Under the pieces are notes generated by a model. That model ran no database searches. It saw nothing but the letters and a program-made list of their open reading frames with translations, and was not told the DNA's origin. 64,000 nucleotides of DNA, taken from contig NZ_PCOQ01000003.1 in the NCBI RefSeq assembly GCF_002975275.1, positions 124,001 to 188,000 of the forward strand. Reading direction: 5' to 3'. How positions within the stretch are numbered: the first letter of the stretch is position 1; every line of letters starts with the position of its first letter. A program made the position numbers and the translations under genes. This DNA comes from Achromobacter sp. MYb9 (GTDB taxonomy: Bacteria > Pseudomonadota > Gammaproteobacteria > Burkholderiales > Burkholderiaceae_B). Shown here piece by piece: positions 8,275 through 16,697 of the stretch.

Positions 8275-9735
8275 TCATCGAACCGCCACGGACTCGAACT
8301 GAGGGGGCAGCCAGCCGCCGCCAAGCGCCTTGAACACCGAAATGGCTGCCCGTGCCGACTCGGTCTGCGCCTGCGCCCTGGCATCCGAGGCCTGCAGCAG
8401 GGTTTCGTCCGCATGCAGGACATCGATCAGGCTGGCCGTGCCTTTCTCGTAGGCCATGAACGACGACTGACGCGCACGCGTCAACGAGTCCTCGCCACCG
8501 GTAAGCGTCGTGGCTTGCGTCTCCCGGTTGACCAGGGCCGAGAACGCGTTCTCGACGTCTTCGGTGGCGCGCAGCACGGACTGGCGGTAGGCCGCGAGCG
8601 CTTCTGCTTCCTGTCCCTTCGCTTGATCGATCTGCGCATTGATGCGGCCGAAGTCGAAAAGCCGCCACCGCAGGCCCAGAACTGCGGCCGACTGGCTGGC
8701 GCCGCTTGCGAACAGGTTGCCGCTGGAAATGGAAGTGGCGCTACCCAGCAAGGCATCCAGGGAGAATTTCGGGTAGTACTCGGCGATAGCCACGCCAATG
8801 CGCGCATTGGACGCAGCAAGGCGACGTTCTGCCACGATGAGATCGGGTCGACGGCGTAACAGATCCGCGGGCGTACCTGCGGAGGTGATCTGCGGTGCCT
8901 TCGGGATAGCTCCGGTGGCTGCCAGTTCCGTGCGATGGGTGCCGGGCGGGGTGCCCAGCATGACGTCCAGTGCATTCATCGCCGCATCCAGGCCGGTCTG
9001 GAGCACGGGAACCGTTGCCTGCACCTGTGCAAGCGAGCCTTCGGTCTGCCGAACCTGGTACTCGGCGGCAAGGCCCTTGCTGTGTAGCAACTGAACCTTC
9101 TCCAGCAACCCCCGTTGCGTCTTTACCTGGTGGTTTGCAATGTCCAGGCGTGCCTGCAATCCGCGGATGGTGATGTAAATGTCGGCGGTTTGCGCGGCGA
9201 CGGCCAGTCGTGTGGCCGCAGCGCCTGCCTCGGATGCCTGGTATTCGGCGAGCGCGGCCTGGCGTTCGCGGCGCAACCCTCCAAACACATCCAATTCCCA
9301 GCTCGCACCCAGGTTGGTCTCATATGAGTTGCCGTACCGGTCGAAATCCGGGGTGGAGTTCAGCACCTGACCGAGCGGCGTTTCAATAGACTGATACGCA
9401 CGTCCCGCCTGGCCATTGATGTTGCCGGTAGGCAATAATGCGGCTGTCGCGGCGCCGAGTCCGGCGCGCGCCTGAGTCACCCTGGCCAAGGCCTGGGCAA
9501 GATCCAGGTTTTGCTCGAGCGCCCTTGTGACGAAGTGACTCAGTACCGGGTCTCCAAAGCCCTCCCACCAGATCGCAAGGCTGGCAGGGGTAGCCGCCGT
9601 CCGTTGTTCGACGGCCTGCTTGCCCATGTAGTGCTCTGAAAGCGGAGCATCCGGCCGGTGATAATCCGGCCCCACCGCACAACCCGTCATCAGGCAGGCG
9701 CTCATCACCAGAGCGAGAGAGCGAGGGGAAAGCAT
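8275..9735 (-). CDS. RND efflux outer-membrane channel lipoprotein (OprM/NodT type)
   Basis: Outer-membrane component of a tripartite efflux pump (486 aa). A lipoprotein signal (MLSPRSLALVMSACLMTGC, lipid-attachment Cys19) is followed by the family start AVGPDYHRPDAPL and two homologous OEP repeats. Typical sequences include LGASWELDVFGGLR and LLRRRPDLIVAERRLAASNARIGVAIAEYYP. The ATG at 9735 follows AAGGAT and directly precedes the signal; an upstream GTG (9756) is less likely. It is transcribed divergently from the TetR gene, unlike the usual downstream position, and shares an operator with it. Confidence 0.93.
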   Translation of the reverse strand: MLSPRSLALVMSACLMTGCAVGPDYHRPDAPLSEHYMGKQAVEQRTAATPASLAIWWEGFGDPVLSHFVTRALEQNLDLAQALARVTQARAGLGAATAALLPTGNINGQAGRAYQSIETPLGQVLNSTPDFDRYGNSYETNLGASWELDVFGGLRRERQAALAEYQASEAGAAATRLAVAAQTADIYITIRGLQARLDIANHQVKTQRGLLEKVQLLHSKGLAAEYQVRQTEGSLAQVQATVPVLQTGLDAAMNALDVMLGTPPGTHRTELAATGAIPKAPQITSAGTPADLLRRRPDLIVAERRLAASNARIGVAIAEYYPKFSLDALLGSATSISSGNLFASGASQSAAVLGLRWRLFDFGRINAQIDQAKGQEAEALAAYRQSVLRATEDVENAFSALVNRETQATTLTGGEDSLTRARQSSFMAYEKGTASLIDVLHADETLLQASDARAQAQTESARAAISVFKALGGGWLPPQFESVAVR

Positions 9736-9762
9736 GGGAGATCCTTGAATGAGCACTAAGAG

Positions 9763-9786
9763 GTGACGATATTACCGTATGGTCAC
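9763..9786. promoter_or_regulatory. TetR operator, copy 1 (channel gene side)
   Basis: GTGAC-N14-GTCAC, 24 bp, between the divergent channel and TetR genes, 28 bp upstream of the channel ATG. The right arm extends to GGTCACT. The same 24-bp architecture recurs at 10447-10470 in front of the adaptor gene. TetR-family efflux repressors commonly bind palindromes of this size. Confidence 0.65.
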
Positions 9787-9824
9787 TCGTTGTCAATCAA
9801 AGTTCTTCAGGCTAAGCTAAGTAA

Positions 9825-10439
9825 ATGACTGAAAACAGTACTACACCGCCCTCGCGTGGGCCGTCGGAGCACAACGTGCGCGACCAGATCGTCGACGCGG
9901 CGACCGAGCATTTCAGCCACTACGGCTATGAGAAGACCACGGTGTCGGATCTGGCCAAGGCGATCGGCTTCTCCAAGGCTTACATCTATAAATTCTTCGA
10001 TTCCAAGCAGGCCATCGGCGAGGTGATTTGCTCGAACCGTCTTGCGATCATCATGCAGGTCGTTGACTCGGTGGTCGCTGATTCGCCCACCGCGTCAGAG
10101 CGATTGCGTCGCCTGTTCCGCGCGCTGACCGAGACCGGCAGTGATCTTTTCTTCCATGATCGCAAGCTCTATGACATTGCCGCCGTTGCCGCACGCGATC
10201 AATGGCCTGCCGTGCGTGCGCTGGAGGCACATTTGCGTCAGGTGATCCAGAACATCCTTCTGGAGGGGCGCGAATCGGGCGAATTTGAGCGTAAGACACC
10301 GCTTGACGAAGCGTCCAACGCCATCTATCTGGTCATGCGGCCTTACATCAATCCTGTGCAGCTTCAGTACAACCTCGACATGGCGACGGAGTCGGCAGTG
10401 CAACTATCAGCGCTCATCCTGCGGAGCCTGTCGCCCTAG
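9825..10439 (+). CDS. TetR-family repressor of the RND pump
   Basis: A 204-residue regulator. The TetR N-terminal domain covers about residues 19-65, with the helix-turn-helix TTVSDLAKAIGFSKAYIYKFFDSKQAIGEVI; a variable helical ligand domain follows. It lies between the divergent channel gene and the adaptor-pump genes. A shared 24-bp palindrome on each side is consistent with repression of both transcripts and of itself. Ligands are probably pump substrates. The start is the ATG at 9825, without a strong Shine-Dalgarno. Confidence 0.9.
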   Translation: MTENSTTPPSRGPSEHNVRDQIVDAATEHFSHYGYEKTTVSDLAKAIGFSKAYIYKFFDSKQAIGEVICSNRLAIIMQVVDSVVADSPTASERLRRLFRALTETGSDLFFHDRKLYDIAAVAARDQWPAVRALEAHLRQVIQNILLEGRESGEFERKTPLDEASNAIYLVMRPYINPVQLQYNLDMATESAVQLSALILRSLSP

Positions 10440-10446
10440 GTTTATA

Positions 10447-10470
10447 GTGACCGTTGACTTTAGTGGTCAC
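10447..10470. promoter_or_regulatory. TetR operator, copy 2 (adaptor gene side)
   Basis: GTGAC-N14-GTCAC of the same length and arms as the copy at 9763-9786, with flanking AGTGACC and GGTCACT. It lies between the TetR stop and the adaptor ATG at 10519. This implies a separate regulated promoter for the adaptor-pump operon rather than simple read-through from tetR. Confidence 0.65.
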
Positions 10471-10518
10471 TAGTCGCAGAATGCGGTTCCTGTTCTATTC
10501 ATTTAAGTAAGGGAACCC

Positions 10519-11628
10519 ATGCTTCGGCTACGACCTGCCACCATTGCCGTTTGCTTGCTGCCTTTCGTCTTGACGGCGTGTGGCGAGCCGTCCAAGGCCG
10601 ACGATCCGCGCACGCACGCGCCACTCGTGAGATCGGCAGCGGTCCAACATTCTTCCGATACTTCCCGTTCGTTCACCGGCACTGTCGCGGCCCGGGTGCA
10701 GAGCGACTTGGGGTTCCGCGTATCGGGCAAGATCCTTGAGCGGCTGGTCGATACCGGACAGACCGTCAAGCGCGGTGAGCCGCTGATGCGCCTGGATCCC
10801 ATTGACCTTGGTCTTCAGGCGCGCGCGCAGCAAGAGGCAGTGACGGCCGCGCGGGCGCGAGCCAAGCAAACCGCCGATGACGAGGCGCGTTATCGTGACC
10901 TGGTCGCGGCCGGCGCCGTGTCGGCATCGGCATATGACCAGATCAAGGCAGCCGCCGACGCGGCCAGGGCGCAGTTAAGCGCTTCGGTCGCACAGGCCAA
11001 TGTGGCCCGCAATGCCTCGGGCTACGCCGTACTGTTGGCCGACGCCGATGGTGTGGTCATGGAAACACTGGCGGAGCCGGGGCAGGTCGTCAGCCCGGGG
11101 CAACCAGTGGTTCGACTGGCGCGGGCTGGCCAGCGAGAGGCAATCGTGAACTTGCCAGAGACGCTGCGCCCGGCCCCTGGATCCACGGCGCTGGCGACGC
11201 TATATGGCCGCAACACCGGTGCGGTATCCGCAACGCTGAGGCTGCTGTCTGACTCGGCGGACCGTCTTACTCGGACGTTCGAGGCGCGCTACGTACTGGA
11301 AGGTGCGCTGGCCAATGCCCCACTGGGCGCGACGGTTACGCTTCATATTCCCGAAGGACCCACCAACAAGCCGGTGCTTCAAGTGCCGATCGCGGCCATC
11401 TATAACGCCGGCAAGGGGCCGGGTGTGTGGGCAATTGCGGGCAACCCGGCAAAAGTGACGTGGCGATCCGTCGAGGTCCTGAGCCTGGGTGATGATGCCG
11501 CGCGCGTGTCCGGCGAGCTGAAGGCCGGCGAGCAGATTGTCGCGCTGGGCGCCCATCTGCTGCATGAGGGCGAGCAGGTCCGGCTGGCTTCTCAAAGCGT
11601 CGCCAGCGTAGCCGGGAGCCGTCCATGA
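10519..11628 (+). CDS. RND efflux periplasmic adaptor lipoprotein
   Basis: Membrane-fusion subunit (369 aa) linking the inner-membrane pump to the outer-membrane channel. It has a lipoprotein signal ending LTAC (Cys21). The barrel-sandwich half-motif GFRVSGKILERLVDTGQTVKRGEPLMRLDP is followed by an alpha-helical hairpin (about 95-145), the second lipoyl half (DADGVVMETLAEPGQVVSPGQPVVRLA) and a beta-barrel domain. The start at 10519 is preceded by AAGGGAA. It overlaps the pump gene by 4 nt (ATGA). Confidence 0.93.
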   Translation: MLRLRPATIAVCLLPFVLTACGEPSKADDPRTHAPLVRSAAVQHSSDTSRSFTGTVAARVQSDLGFRVSGKILERLVDTGQTVKRGEPLMRLDPIDLGLQARAQQEAVTAARARAKQTADDEARYRDLVAAGAVSASAYDQIKAAADAARAQLSASVAQANVARNASGYAVLLADADGVVMETLAEPGQVVSPGQPVVRLARAGQREAIVNLPETLRPAPGSTALATLYGRNTGAVSATLRLLSDSADRLTRTFEARYVLEGALANAPLGATVTLHIPEGPTNKPVLQVPIAAIYNAGKGPGVWAIAGNPAKVTWRSVEVLSLGDDAARVSGELKAGEQIVALGAHLLHEGEQVRLASQSVASVAGSRP

Positions 11629-14600
11629 GCGAGGGGCGTTTCAATCTTTCGGCGCTCGCCGTCCGTGAGCGCTCGGTTACGGTATTCCTCATTTTTCTGA
11701 TTGCGATTGCCGGAACCTTGGCGTTCTTCCAGTTGGGTCGTGCGGAGGATCCGCCGTTCACGGTCAAGCAGATGACGATCATCACCGCCTGGCCGGGCGC
11801 TACTGCGCAGGAAATGCAGGATCAGGTGGCCGAGCCGCTTGAAAAGCGCATGCAGGAGCTGAAGTGGTACGACCGAACGGAAACCTACACCCGTCCCGGC
11901 TTGGCCTTCACCATGGTGTCTCTTGCCGACAAGACGCCGCCCTCCGAAGTCCAGGAGGAGTTCTATCAGGCCCGCAAGAAGCTCAGCGACGAATCGGGAA
12001 AGTTGCCGGCCGGTGTTATCGGACCGATGGTCAACGACGAGTTTTCGGACGTGACCTTTGCGCTCTTCGCGCTGAAAGCCCAGGGCGAGCCGCAGCGGTT
12101 GTTGGTGCGAGACGCCGAAACGCTGCGTCAACGTCTTCTGCACGTGCCCGGTGTCAAAAAAGTCAACATCATTGGCGAGCAGGCCGAACGTATTTTCGTC
12201 TCGTTTTCGCATGATCGTCTTGCCACGCTAGGCGTATCGCCACAGGACATTTTTTCTGCACTGAACAGTCAGAACGTCCTTACCCCGGCCGGCTCGATCG
12301 AGACCGAAGGGCCGCAGGTTTTCCTGCGGCTTGACGGGGCCTTCGACAAACTGGAAAAGATCCGCAATACGCCCATCGTAGCCGGGGGGCGCTCGCTCAA
12401 GCTTTCGGATGTGGCAACCGTCCAGCGCGGATATGAAGACCCTGCGACGTTCCTGGTGCGCAATAACGGCGAAGAGGCCTTGTTGTTGGGCGTCATTATG
12501 CGCGAAGGCTGGAACGGCCTGGATCTGGGCAAGGCGCTTGATGCCGAGGCGGTCAAAATCAATGAAGACATGCCACTGGGTATGACCCTGACCAAGGTCA
12601 CCGACCAGTCTGTCAACATCAGCTCGGCGGTCGACGAATTCATGGTCAAGTTTTTCGTTGCCCTGCTGGTGGTGATGGTGGTGTGCTTTGTCAGCATGGG
12701 ATGGCGAGTGGGCGTGGTGGTCGCGGCGGCGGTGCCGCTGACGCTGGCAGTGGTGTTCGTGATTATGGCGGCCACCGGCAAGAACTTCGACCGAATCACC
12801 CTGGGTTCTCTGATACTGGCGCTTGGCCTGTTGGTGGACGACGCCATCATTGCCATCGAAATGATGGTCGTGAAAATGGAGGAAGGCTATGACCGGATCA
12901 GAGCCTCGGCGTATGCCTGGAGCCACACCGCGGCGCCAATGCTCTCTGGCACCCTGGTCACCGCAGTCGGCTTCATGCCCAACGGCTTTGCCCAGTCGAC
13001 GGCGGGCGAGTACACCAGCAACATGTTCTGGATCGTGGGCATTGCCCTGATCGCCTCGTGGGTCGTCGCCGTGGTCTTTACGCCCTACCTCGGGGTGAAG
13101 ATGCTGCCGGACATCAAAAAGGTGGCCGGGGGGCACGCGGCGATTTACGACACGCCTCGCTATAACCGCTTCCGCAAGGTGCTGACCCGTGTCATCGCCC
13201 GCAAGTGGCTGGTGGCTGGAACGGTCATCGCGGCATTTGCGGTGGCGATCGCCGGCATGGGCGTGGTCAAGAAGCAGTTCTTTCCGAATTCTGATCGTCC
13301 GGAAGTGCTGGTCGAGGTGCAGATGCCCTATGGCACCTCCATTGAGCAAACGAGCGCCACCACGGCGAAGATCGAAGCCTGGCTGCAAAAGCAGGAAGAA
13401 GCGCTGATCGTCACGGCGTATGTTGGCCAGGGCGCGCCGCGCTTCTATCTGGCCATGGCGCCTGAGCTGCCCGACCCCTCGTTTGCGAAGATTGTCGTGC
13501 TTACCGACAGCCAGGAGGCGCGCGAAAAGCTCAAGCTTCGCCTGCGCGAAGCCGCGGCTGACGGACTTGCGCCGGAAGCCCGCGTGAGGGTCTCACAGCT
13601 CGTGTTCGGCCCGTATTCGCCGTTCCCCGTGGCCTATCGTGTGATGGGACCCGATCCGTCCACGTTGCGCGATATCGCCGGTCAGGTGCAGCAGGTGATG
13701 CAAGCCAGTCCCATGATGCGCACGGTCAATACCGACTGGGGACCGCTGGTGCCGACACTGCATTTCTCGCTGGATCAGGATCGTTTGCAGGCGGTTGGGC
13801 TGACGTCTTCTGCCGTCGCCCAGCAGTTGCAATTCCTGCTCACGGGCGTGCCGATCACATCCGTCCGCGAAGATATTCGTTCGGTTCAGGTCGTGGGGCG
13901 CGCAGCGGGCGATATCCGACTCGATCCGGCCAAGATTGAGGGCTTTACCCTGGTGGGTTCCGCTGGCCAGCGCATCCCACTGTCTCAGGTGGGCAAAGCC
14001 GATGTTCGCATGGAAGATCCCATTCTGCGTCGTCGGGACCGCACCCCCACGATTACCGTGCGGGGCGATATTGCCGAAGGCCTGCAGCCGCCTGACGTGT
14101 CTGCCGCGATTACCAAGGCCTTGCAGCCGGTAATCGACAAGCTTCCTGACGGTTACCGGATTGAACAGTCGGGTTCGATCGAGGAATCGGGCAAAGCCAG
14201 CACGGCGATGTTGCCGCTGTTCCCGATCATGATCGCCCTGACGCTGCTGATCATCATTCTGCAGGTGCGTTCGATGTCGGCCATGGTCATGGTGTTCCTC
14301 ACTGCGCCGCTTGGGCTGATCGGTGTGGTGCCGACCTTGCTGATTTTCCAGCAGCCGTTTGGCATCAACGCACTGGTGGGCCTGATCGCTCTGTCGGGCA
14401 TCCTGATGCGGAACACGCTGATTCTGATCGGGCAGATACACCACAATGAGCACGAGGGGTTGGACCCCTTCCACGCGGTGGTGGAAGCCACGGTGCAGCG
14501 CTCGCGTCCGGTGCTGCTCACCGCCCTGGCGGCCATTCTGGCCTTCATTCCGCTCACGCACTCGGTGTTCTGGGGAACGCTGGCCTATACCCTGATCGGA

Positions 14601-14714
14601 GGCACGCTGGGCGGCACGATCATGACACTCGTCTTTCTGCCGGCGATGTATTCGATCTGGTTCAAGATTCGCCCAGAGCAGGGCAGAAACACCCAAGAGG
14701 CTCAGCACGCATAG
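11625..14714 (+). CDS. RND efflux inner-membrane pump (HAE1-like, TriC/MexK-type)
   Basis: Proton-driven tripartite efflux transporter of 1029 aa, full family length. It has 12 membrane spans arranged 1+5 and 1+5 with two large periplasmic loops. Essential proton-relay aspartates are visible as Asp405-Asp406 in LGLLVDDAIIAIE of the fourth span. The periplasmic start (RAEDPPFTVKQMTIITAWPGATAQEMQDQV) and late segment (GILMRNTLILIGQI) resemble the TriC/MexK branch more than AcrB. That branch placement is a judgement by eye. Substrates are unknown. Its gene overlaps the adaptor stop; the cognate channel is encoded divergently at 8275-9735. Confidence 0.93.
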   Translation: MSEGRFNLSALAVRERSVTVFLIFLIAIAGTLAFFQLGRAEDPPFTVKQMTIITAWPGATAQEMQDQVAEPLEKRMQELKWYDRTETYTRPGLAFTMVSLADKTPPSEVQEEFYQARKKLSDESGKLPAGVIGPMVNDEFSDVTFALFALKAQGEPQRLLVRDAETLRQRLLHVPGVKKVNIIGEQAERIFVSFSHDRLATLGVSPQDIFSALNSQNVLTPAGSIETEGPQVFLRLDGAFDKLEKIRNTPIVAGGRSLKLSDVATVQRGYEDPATFLVRNNGEEALLLGVIMREGWNGLDLGKALDAEAVKINEDMPLGMTLTKVTDQSVNISSAVDEFMVKFFVALLVVMVVCFVSMGWRVGVVVAAAVPLTLAVVFVIMAATGKNFDRITLGSLILALGLLVDDAIIAIEMMVVKMEEGYDRIRASAYAWSHTAAPMLSGTLVTAVGFMPNGFAQSTAGEYTSNMFWIVGIALIASWVVAVVFTPYLGVKMLPDIKKVAGGHAAIYDTPRYNRFRKVLTRVIARKWLVAGTVIAAFAVAIAGMGVVKKQFFPNSDRPEVLVEVQMPYGTSIEQTSATTAKIEAWLQKQEEALIVTAYVGQGAPRFYLAMAPELPDPSFAKIVVLTDSQEAREKLKLRLREAAADGLAPEARVRVSQLVFGPYSPFPVAYRVMGPDPSTLRDIAGQVQQVMQASPMMRTVNTDWGPLVPTLHFSLDQDRLQAVGLTSSAVAQQLQFLLTGVPITSVREDIRSVQVVGRAAGDIRLDPAKIEGFTLVGSAGQRIPLSQVGKADVRMEDPILRRRDRTPTITVRGDIAEGLQPPDVSAAITKALQPVIDKLPDGYRIEQSGSIEESGKASTAMLPLFPIMIALTLLIIILQVRSMSAMVMVFLTAPLGLIGVVPTLLIFQQPFGINALVGLIALSGILMRNTLILIGQIHHNEHEGLDPFHAVVEATVQRSRPVLLTALAAILAFIPLTHSVFWGTLAYTLIGGTLGGTIMTLVFLPAMYSIWFKIRPEQGRNTQEAQHA

Positions 14715-14721
14715 CCCGGGC

Positions 14722-14750
14722 GGCGGGATGGCGGCTTGCTGCCTCCCGCC
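14722..14750 (+). terminator. Possible hairpin after the RND pump gene
   Basis: GGCGGGA (14722-14728) pairs with TCCCGCC (14744-14750), with an inner GGC/GCC pair. It lies 8 nt past the pump stop, in a gap between convergent genes. No T-run follows, so an intrinsic terminator is only possible. Confidence 0.35.
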
Positions 14751-14826
14751 CGCCATACCGCAACGCTATGGGTGACGACGTCCGCGTTCGATCCAAAGCG
14801 ATCACCCCAAGCGCTGCCCCGGTTCC

Positions 14827-15582
14827 TCAAGTGGCCAAATGCGGAGCATTGATTTTGCGGTTCATCGCGACGACGGCTTCGTGTGCTGGACTGGCGCCCA
14901 GCTTCGCAAAAGCTGCCGGCATCTGGTCACGCTTTTGCTCGGCTTCGCCCTTCACCGCGGCTGCAAGGGCCGCGCGCGTTTCGTCTGCATCCCAGTCGCA
15001 ACAATAGGCAGGCGTGGACGGCTGCTGTCGCCACGACTCCATGAGGGAACCCGCGTCGACGGGGTCAAAGCCGACTTCGTCAACCAGGTTCATCGCGACC
15101 TGCTTACATTGGGCGTCGTCACCCGCCACCGCGATGGCCAATCGGCCCTGGGCGCCCGTGGGCCTTCCCAGATTCGCCAGCGTGTAAGCCAGCGCATTGT
15201 TGAACGCTTTGATCACTGGGCGGCCAATCTGTTGAGACACCCATATGCTTTCAGGCATTCCGTCGTCGATGTCTGCAATGCGCACGTCTCGCATGCCAGG
15301 ATAGTAGTTGCTCGTGTCGATGATCGGCACCCCGGGCGCGACGGCATCGAACAAGCCAGCCGGAAGCTGCTGCATCGCCGGTAGGGGAATGGCAAGAATG
15401 ATGGCGTCTACCTGATCCACGGCATCCTGGACGTCCGCTGCCGTGGCGCCCATTTGCTTTGCAAGCTTGGCGACGTCCTCCTTGCCCTTGGAATTCGCCA
15501 CGCGCACGTGATGCCCAGCCGCCGTCAATTTGCGAGCGAGGGTGCCGCCGATGTTTCCGGTTCCGATGATTCCGATGTTCAT
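14827..15582 (-). CDS. NAD(P)-binding reductase, F420-dependent NADP reductase-like
   Basis: A 251-residue Rossmann protein. The dinucleotide motif IGIIGTGNIGGTLARKL is at the N-terminus, followed by VRVANSKGKE as in NADPH-dependent F420 oxidoreductase/ProC-like proteins, then a helical C-terminal domain. In proteobacteria lacking F420 these proteins act on unknown substrates with NADP. The start at 15582 is preceded by AGGAG. It is divergent from an HxlR regulator with 93 nt between, so probably its target. Cofactor and substrate are not determinable here. Confidence 0.8.
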   Translation of the reverse strand: MNIGIIGTGNIGGTLARKLTAAGHHVRVANSKGKEDVAKLAKQMGATAADVQDAVDQVDAIILAIPLPAMQQLPAGLFDAVAPGVPIIDTSNYYPGMRDVRIADIDDGMPESIWVSQQIGRPVIKAFNNALAYTLANLGRPTGAQGRLAIAVAGDDAQCKQVAMNLVDEVGFDPVDAGSLMESWRQQPSTPAYCCDWDADETRAALAAAVKGEAEQKRDQMPAAFAKLGASPAHEAVVAMNRKINAPHLAT

Positions 15583-15675
15583 ATGAACTCCTGCGTATAA
15601 GAGGCCAACTGTAGAATGTCGCTATCGGAATTGGAAGTACTTACCAAAACCTCAGTAACCCACTAAGGAGTTCCC

Positions 15676-16041
15676 ATGGCCGGGGATCGCGAATGGAACT
15701 GTGAAGACCCCAGTCGTCGACGCGAGTGGGCAGCGGCGACCACCGAAACCTTGCGCGTGCTTGAGGGGAAATGGAAGATCATCATTCTTTGCCAGCTATT
15801 TGCCGCCAAGAAACCGATCCGCTTTTCAGAGTTGGAACGGCTTATCGATGGCGTGAACCAGAAGATGTTGATTCAGCAGCTAAAGCAGCTTGAGGCAGAT
15901 GGAATCGTGCATAGAACGGTTTTCCCTCAGGTCCCTCCGAAAGTGGAATATCAACTGACAGAGGCGGGTTACGCGCTCGGGCCCTCGATGCAGGCGCTTA
16001 TCGAATGGGCAGAAAGACGCCACGAATTTGGTACCACCTGA
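15676..16041 (+). CDS. HxlR-family winged-helix regulator
   Basis: A 121-residue MarR-like winged-helix regulator. Family features are the conserved N-terminal Cys (WNCEDPSRR), LEGKWKIIILCQL, RFSELERLIDGVNQKMLIQQLKQLEADGIVHR and the wing before YQLTEAGYAL. Such proteins often sense electrophiles or redox changes through the N-terminal Cys. It is divergent from the reductase gene, its likely target. The start at 15676 follows AAGGAG. A 13-bp palindrome (CCCGGT-A-ACCGGG, 16044-16056) lies just past the stop and may end its transcript. Confidence 0.9.
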   Translation: MAGDREWNCEDPSRRREWAAATTETLRVLEGKWKIIILCQLFAAKKPIRFSELERLIDGVNQKMLIQQLKQLEADGIVHRTVFPQVPPKVEYQLTEAGYALGPSMQALIEWAERRHEFGTT

Positions 16042-16080
16042 TTCCCGGTAACCGGGCCGTCTTGCAAGCGAAAGCCAGCC

Positions 16081-16263
16081 ATTCCGGATCGCCACGGGTT
16101 TTGGGAGCTGGACGTTAACCACAACCCGCTTCGATCCACTTGTACCTATGGCGGATGGATCAATAACGGCTTTCTATCGCTGCCCGAAGCGCCCGGCTTG
16201 GGGTTTGAGGTCGACTTGCACAGCATCGAAACCTACTGCCGCGCTTCCTGCACTGTCAGATAA
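16081..16263 (+). pseudogene. C-terminal remnant of an enolase-superfamily (mandelate racemase-like) gene
   Basis: An open stretch without start codon, ending in TAA (16261-16263), translates to FWELDVNHNPLRS...GGWINNGFLSLPEAPGLGFEVD...SIETY. This matches the C-terminal end of mandelate racemase/galactonate dehydratase-type enolase proteins, where ENPLR and PGLGxEVD close the barrel. Nothing upstream continues the fold: the HxlR gene occupies that DNA. The remainder of 16042-16327 holds no gene. The call rests on motif recognition in about 55 codons. Confidence 0.45.
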
Positions 16264-16327
16264 AGCGAAGGACAGGCTGCGGCAATCGTATTGAAAGGCG
16301 CTGGGGGCAGTGACCCGCGAACGGGTC

Positions 16328-16645
16328 TCAGGGCTGGAAGAACGCCGTCGGCGTCATAAGCCGGTTTTCCTGGCGGATCAGATAGCCGGCGTCGGCGCTC
16401 TTGGTCAGGTAGCCCGCCCAGGCGGGGTCCTTTTGCAGCGCCTGGCGCTTGGCTTCGCGGTCGGCGGCGCTGTCATAGACCCAGATGTGCATGTAGCTGT
16501 TAACGTCGCCGGTCTCGGTCTGCATGTAGGCCAGCGGCTTGCCCAGGTGGCGGCTTTGCACCTCATAGCCGTGCTCTGCATAGAGCGCCAGGTGTTTCTT
16601 GATGGTGCCGGCGCGGCAGGTGTAGGTTCGTACGTCGTAAAGCAT
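16328..16645 (-). CDS. NIPSNAP-family protein
   Basis: A 105-residue dimeric alpha-beta barrel (ferredoxin-like) protein. The NIPSNAP signature is visible from the start: MLYDVRTYTCRAGTIKKHLALY, later SYMHIWVYDSAADREAKRQAL and DPAWAGYL. Function of bacterial members is not established; many sit in catabolic operons, where small dimeric barrels can act as isomerases or decarboxylases. The start at 16645 follows CAAGGAAA. It is 52 nt below a Bug receptor gene and probably the last gene of that operon. Confidence 0.85.
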   Translation of the reverse strand: MLYDVRTYTCRAGTIKKHLALYAEHGYEVQSRHLGKPLAYMQTETGDVNSYMHIWVYDSAADREAKRQALQKDPAWAGYLTKSADAGYLIRQENRLMTPTAFFQP

Positions 16646-16697
16646 GGTGTTTCCTTGATGGGGCGTTGCGATTGGGGGTGCGAAGGGGGATCGATCG

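Noticed and set aside
5969-8302. A 777-codon plus-strand frame
   Set aside because: It runs antisense to the CoA-transferase and LysR genes and has a His/Arg/Gln-rich, low-complexity translation typical of antisense frames in GC-rich DNA.
15583-15675. Possible HxlR operator in the reductase/HxlR gap
   Set aside because: GTACTTAC and AGTAAC look loosely related, but the symmetry fails when the strands are compared base by base.
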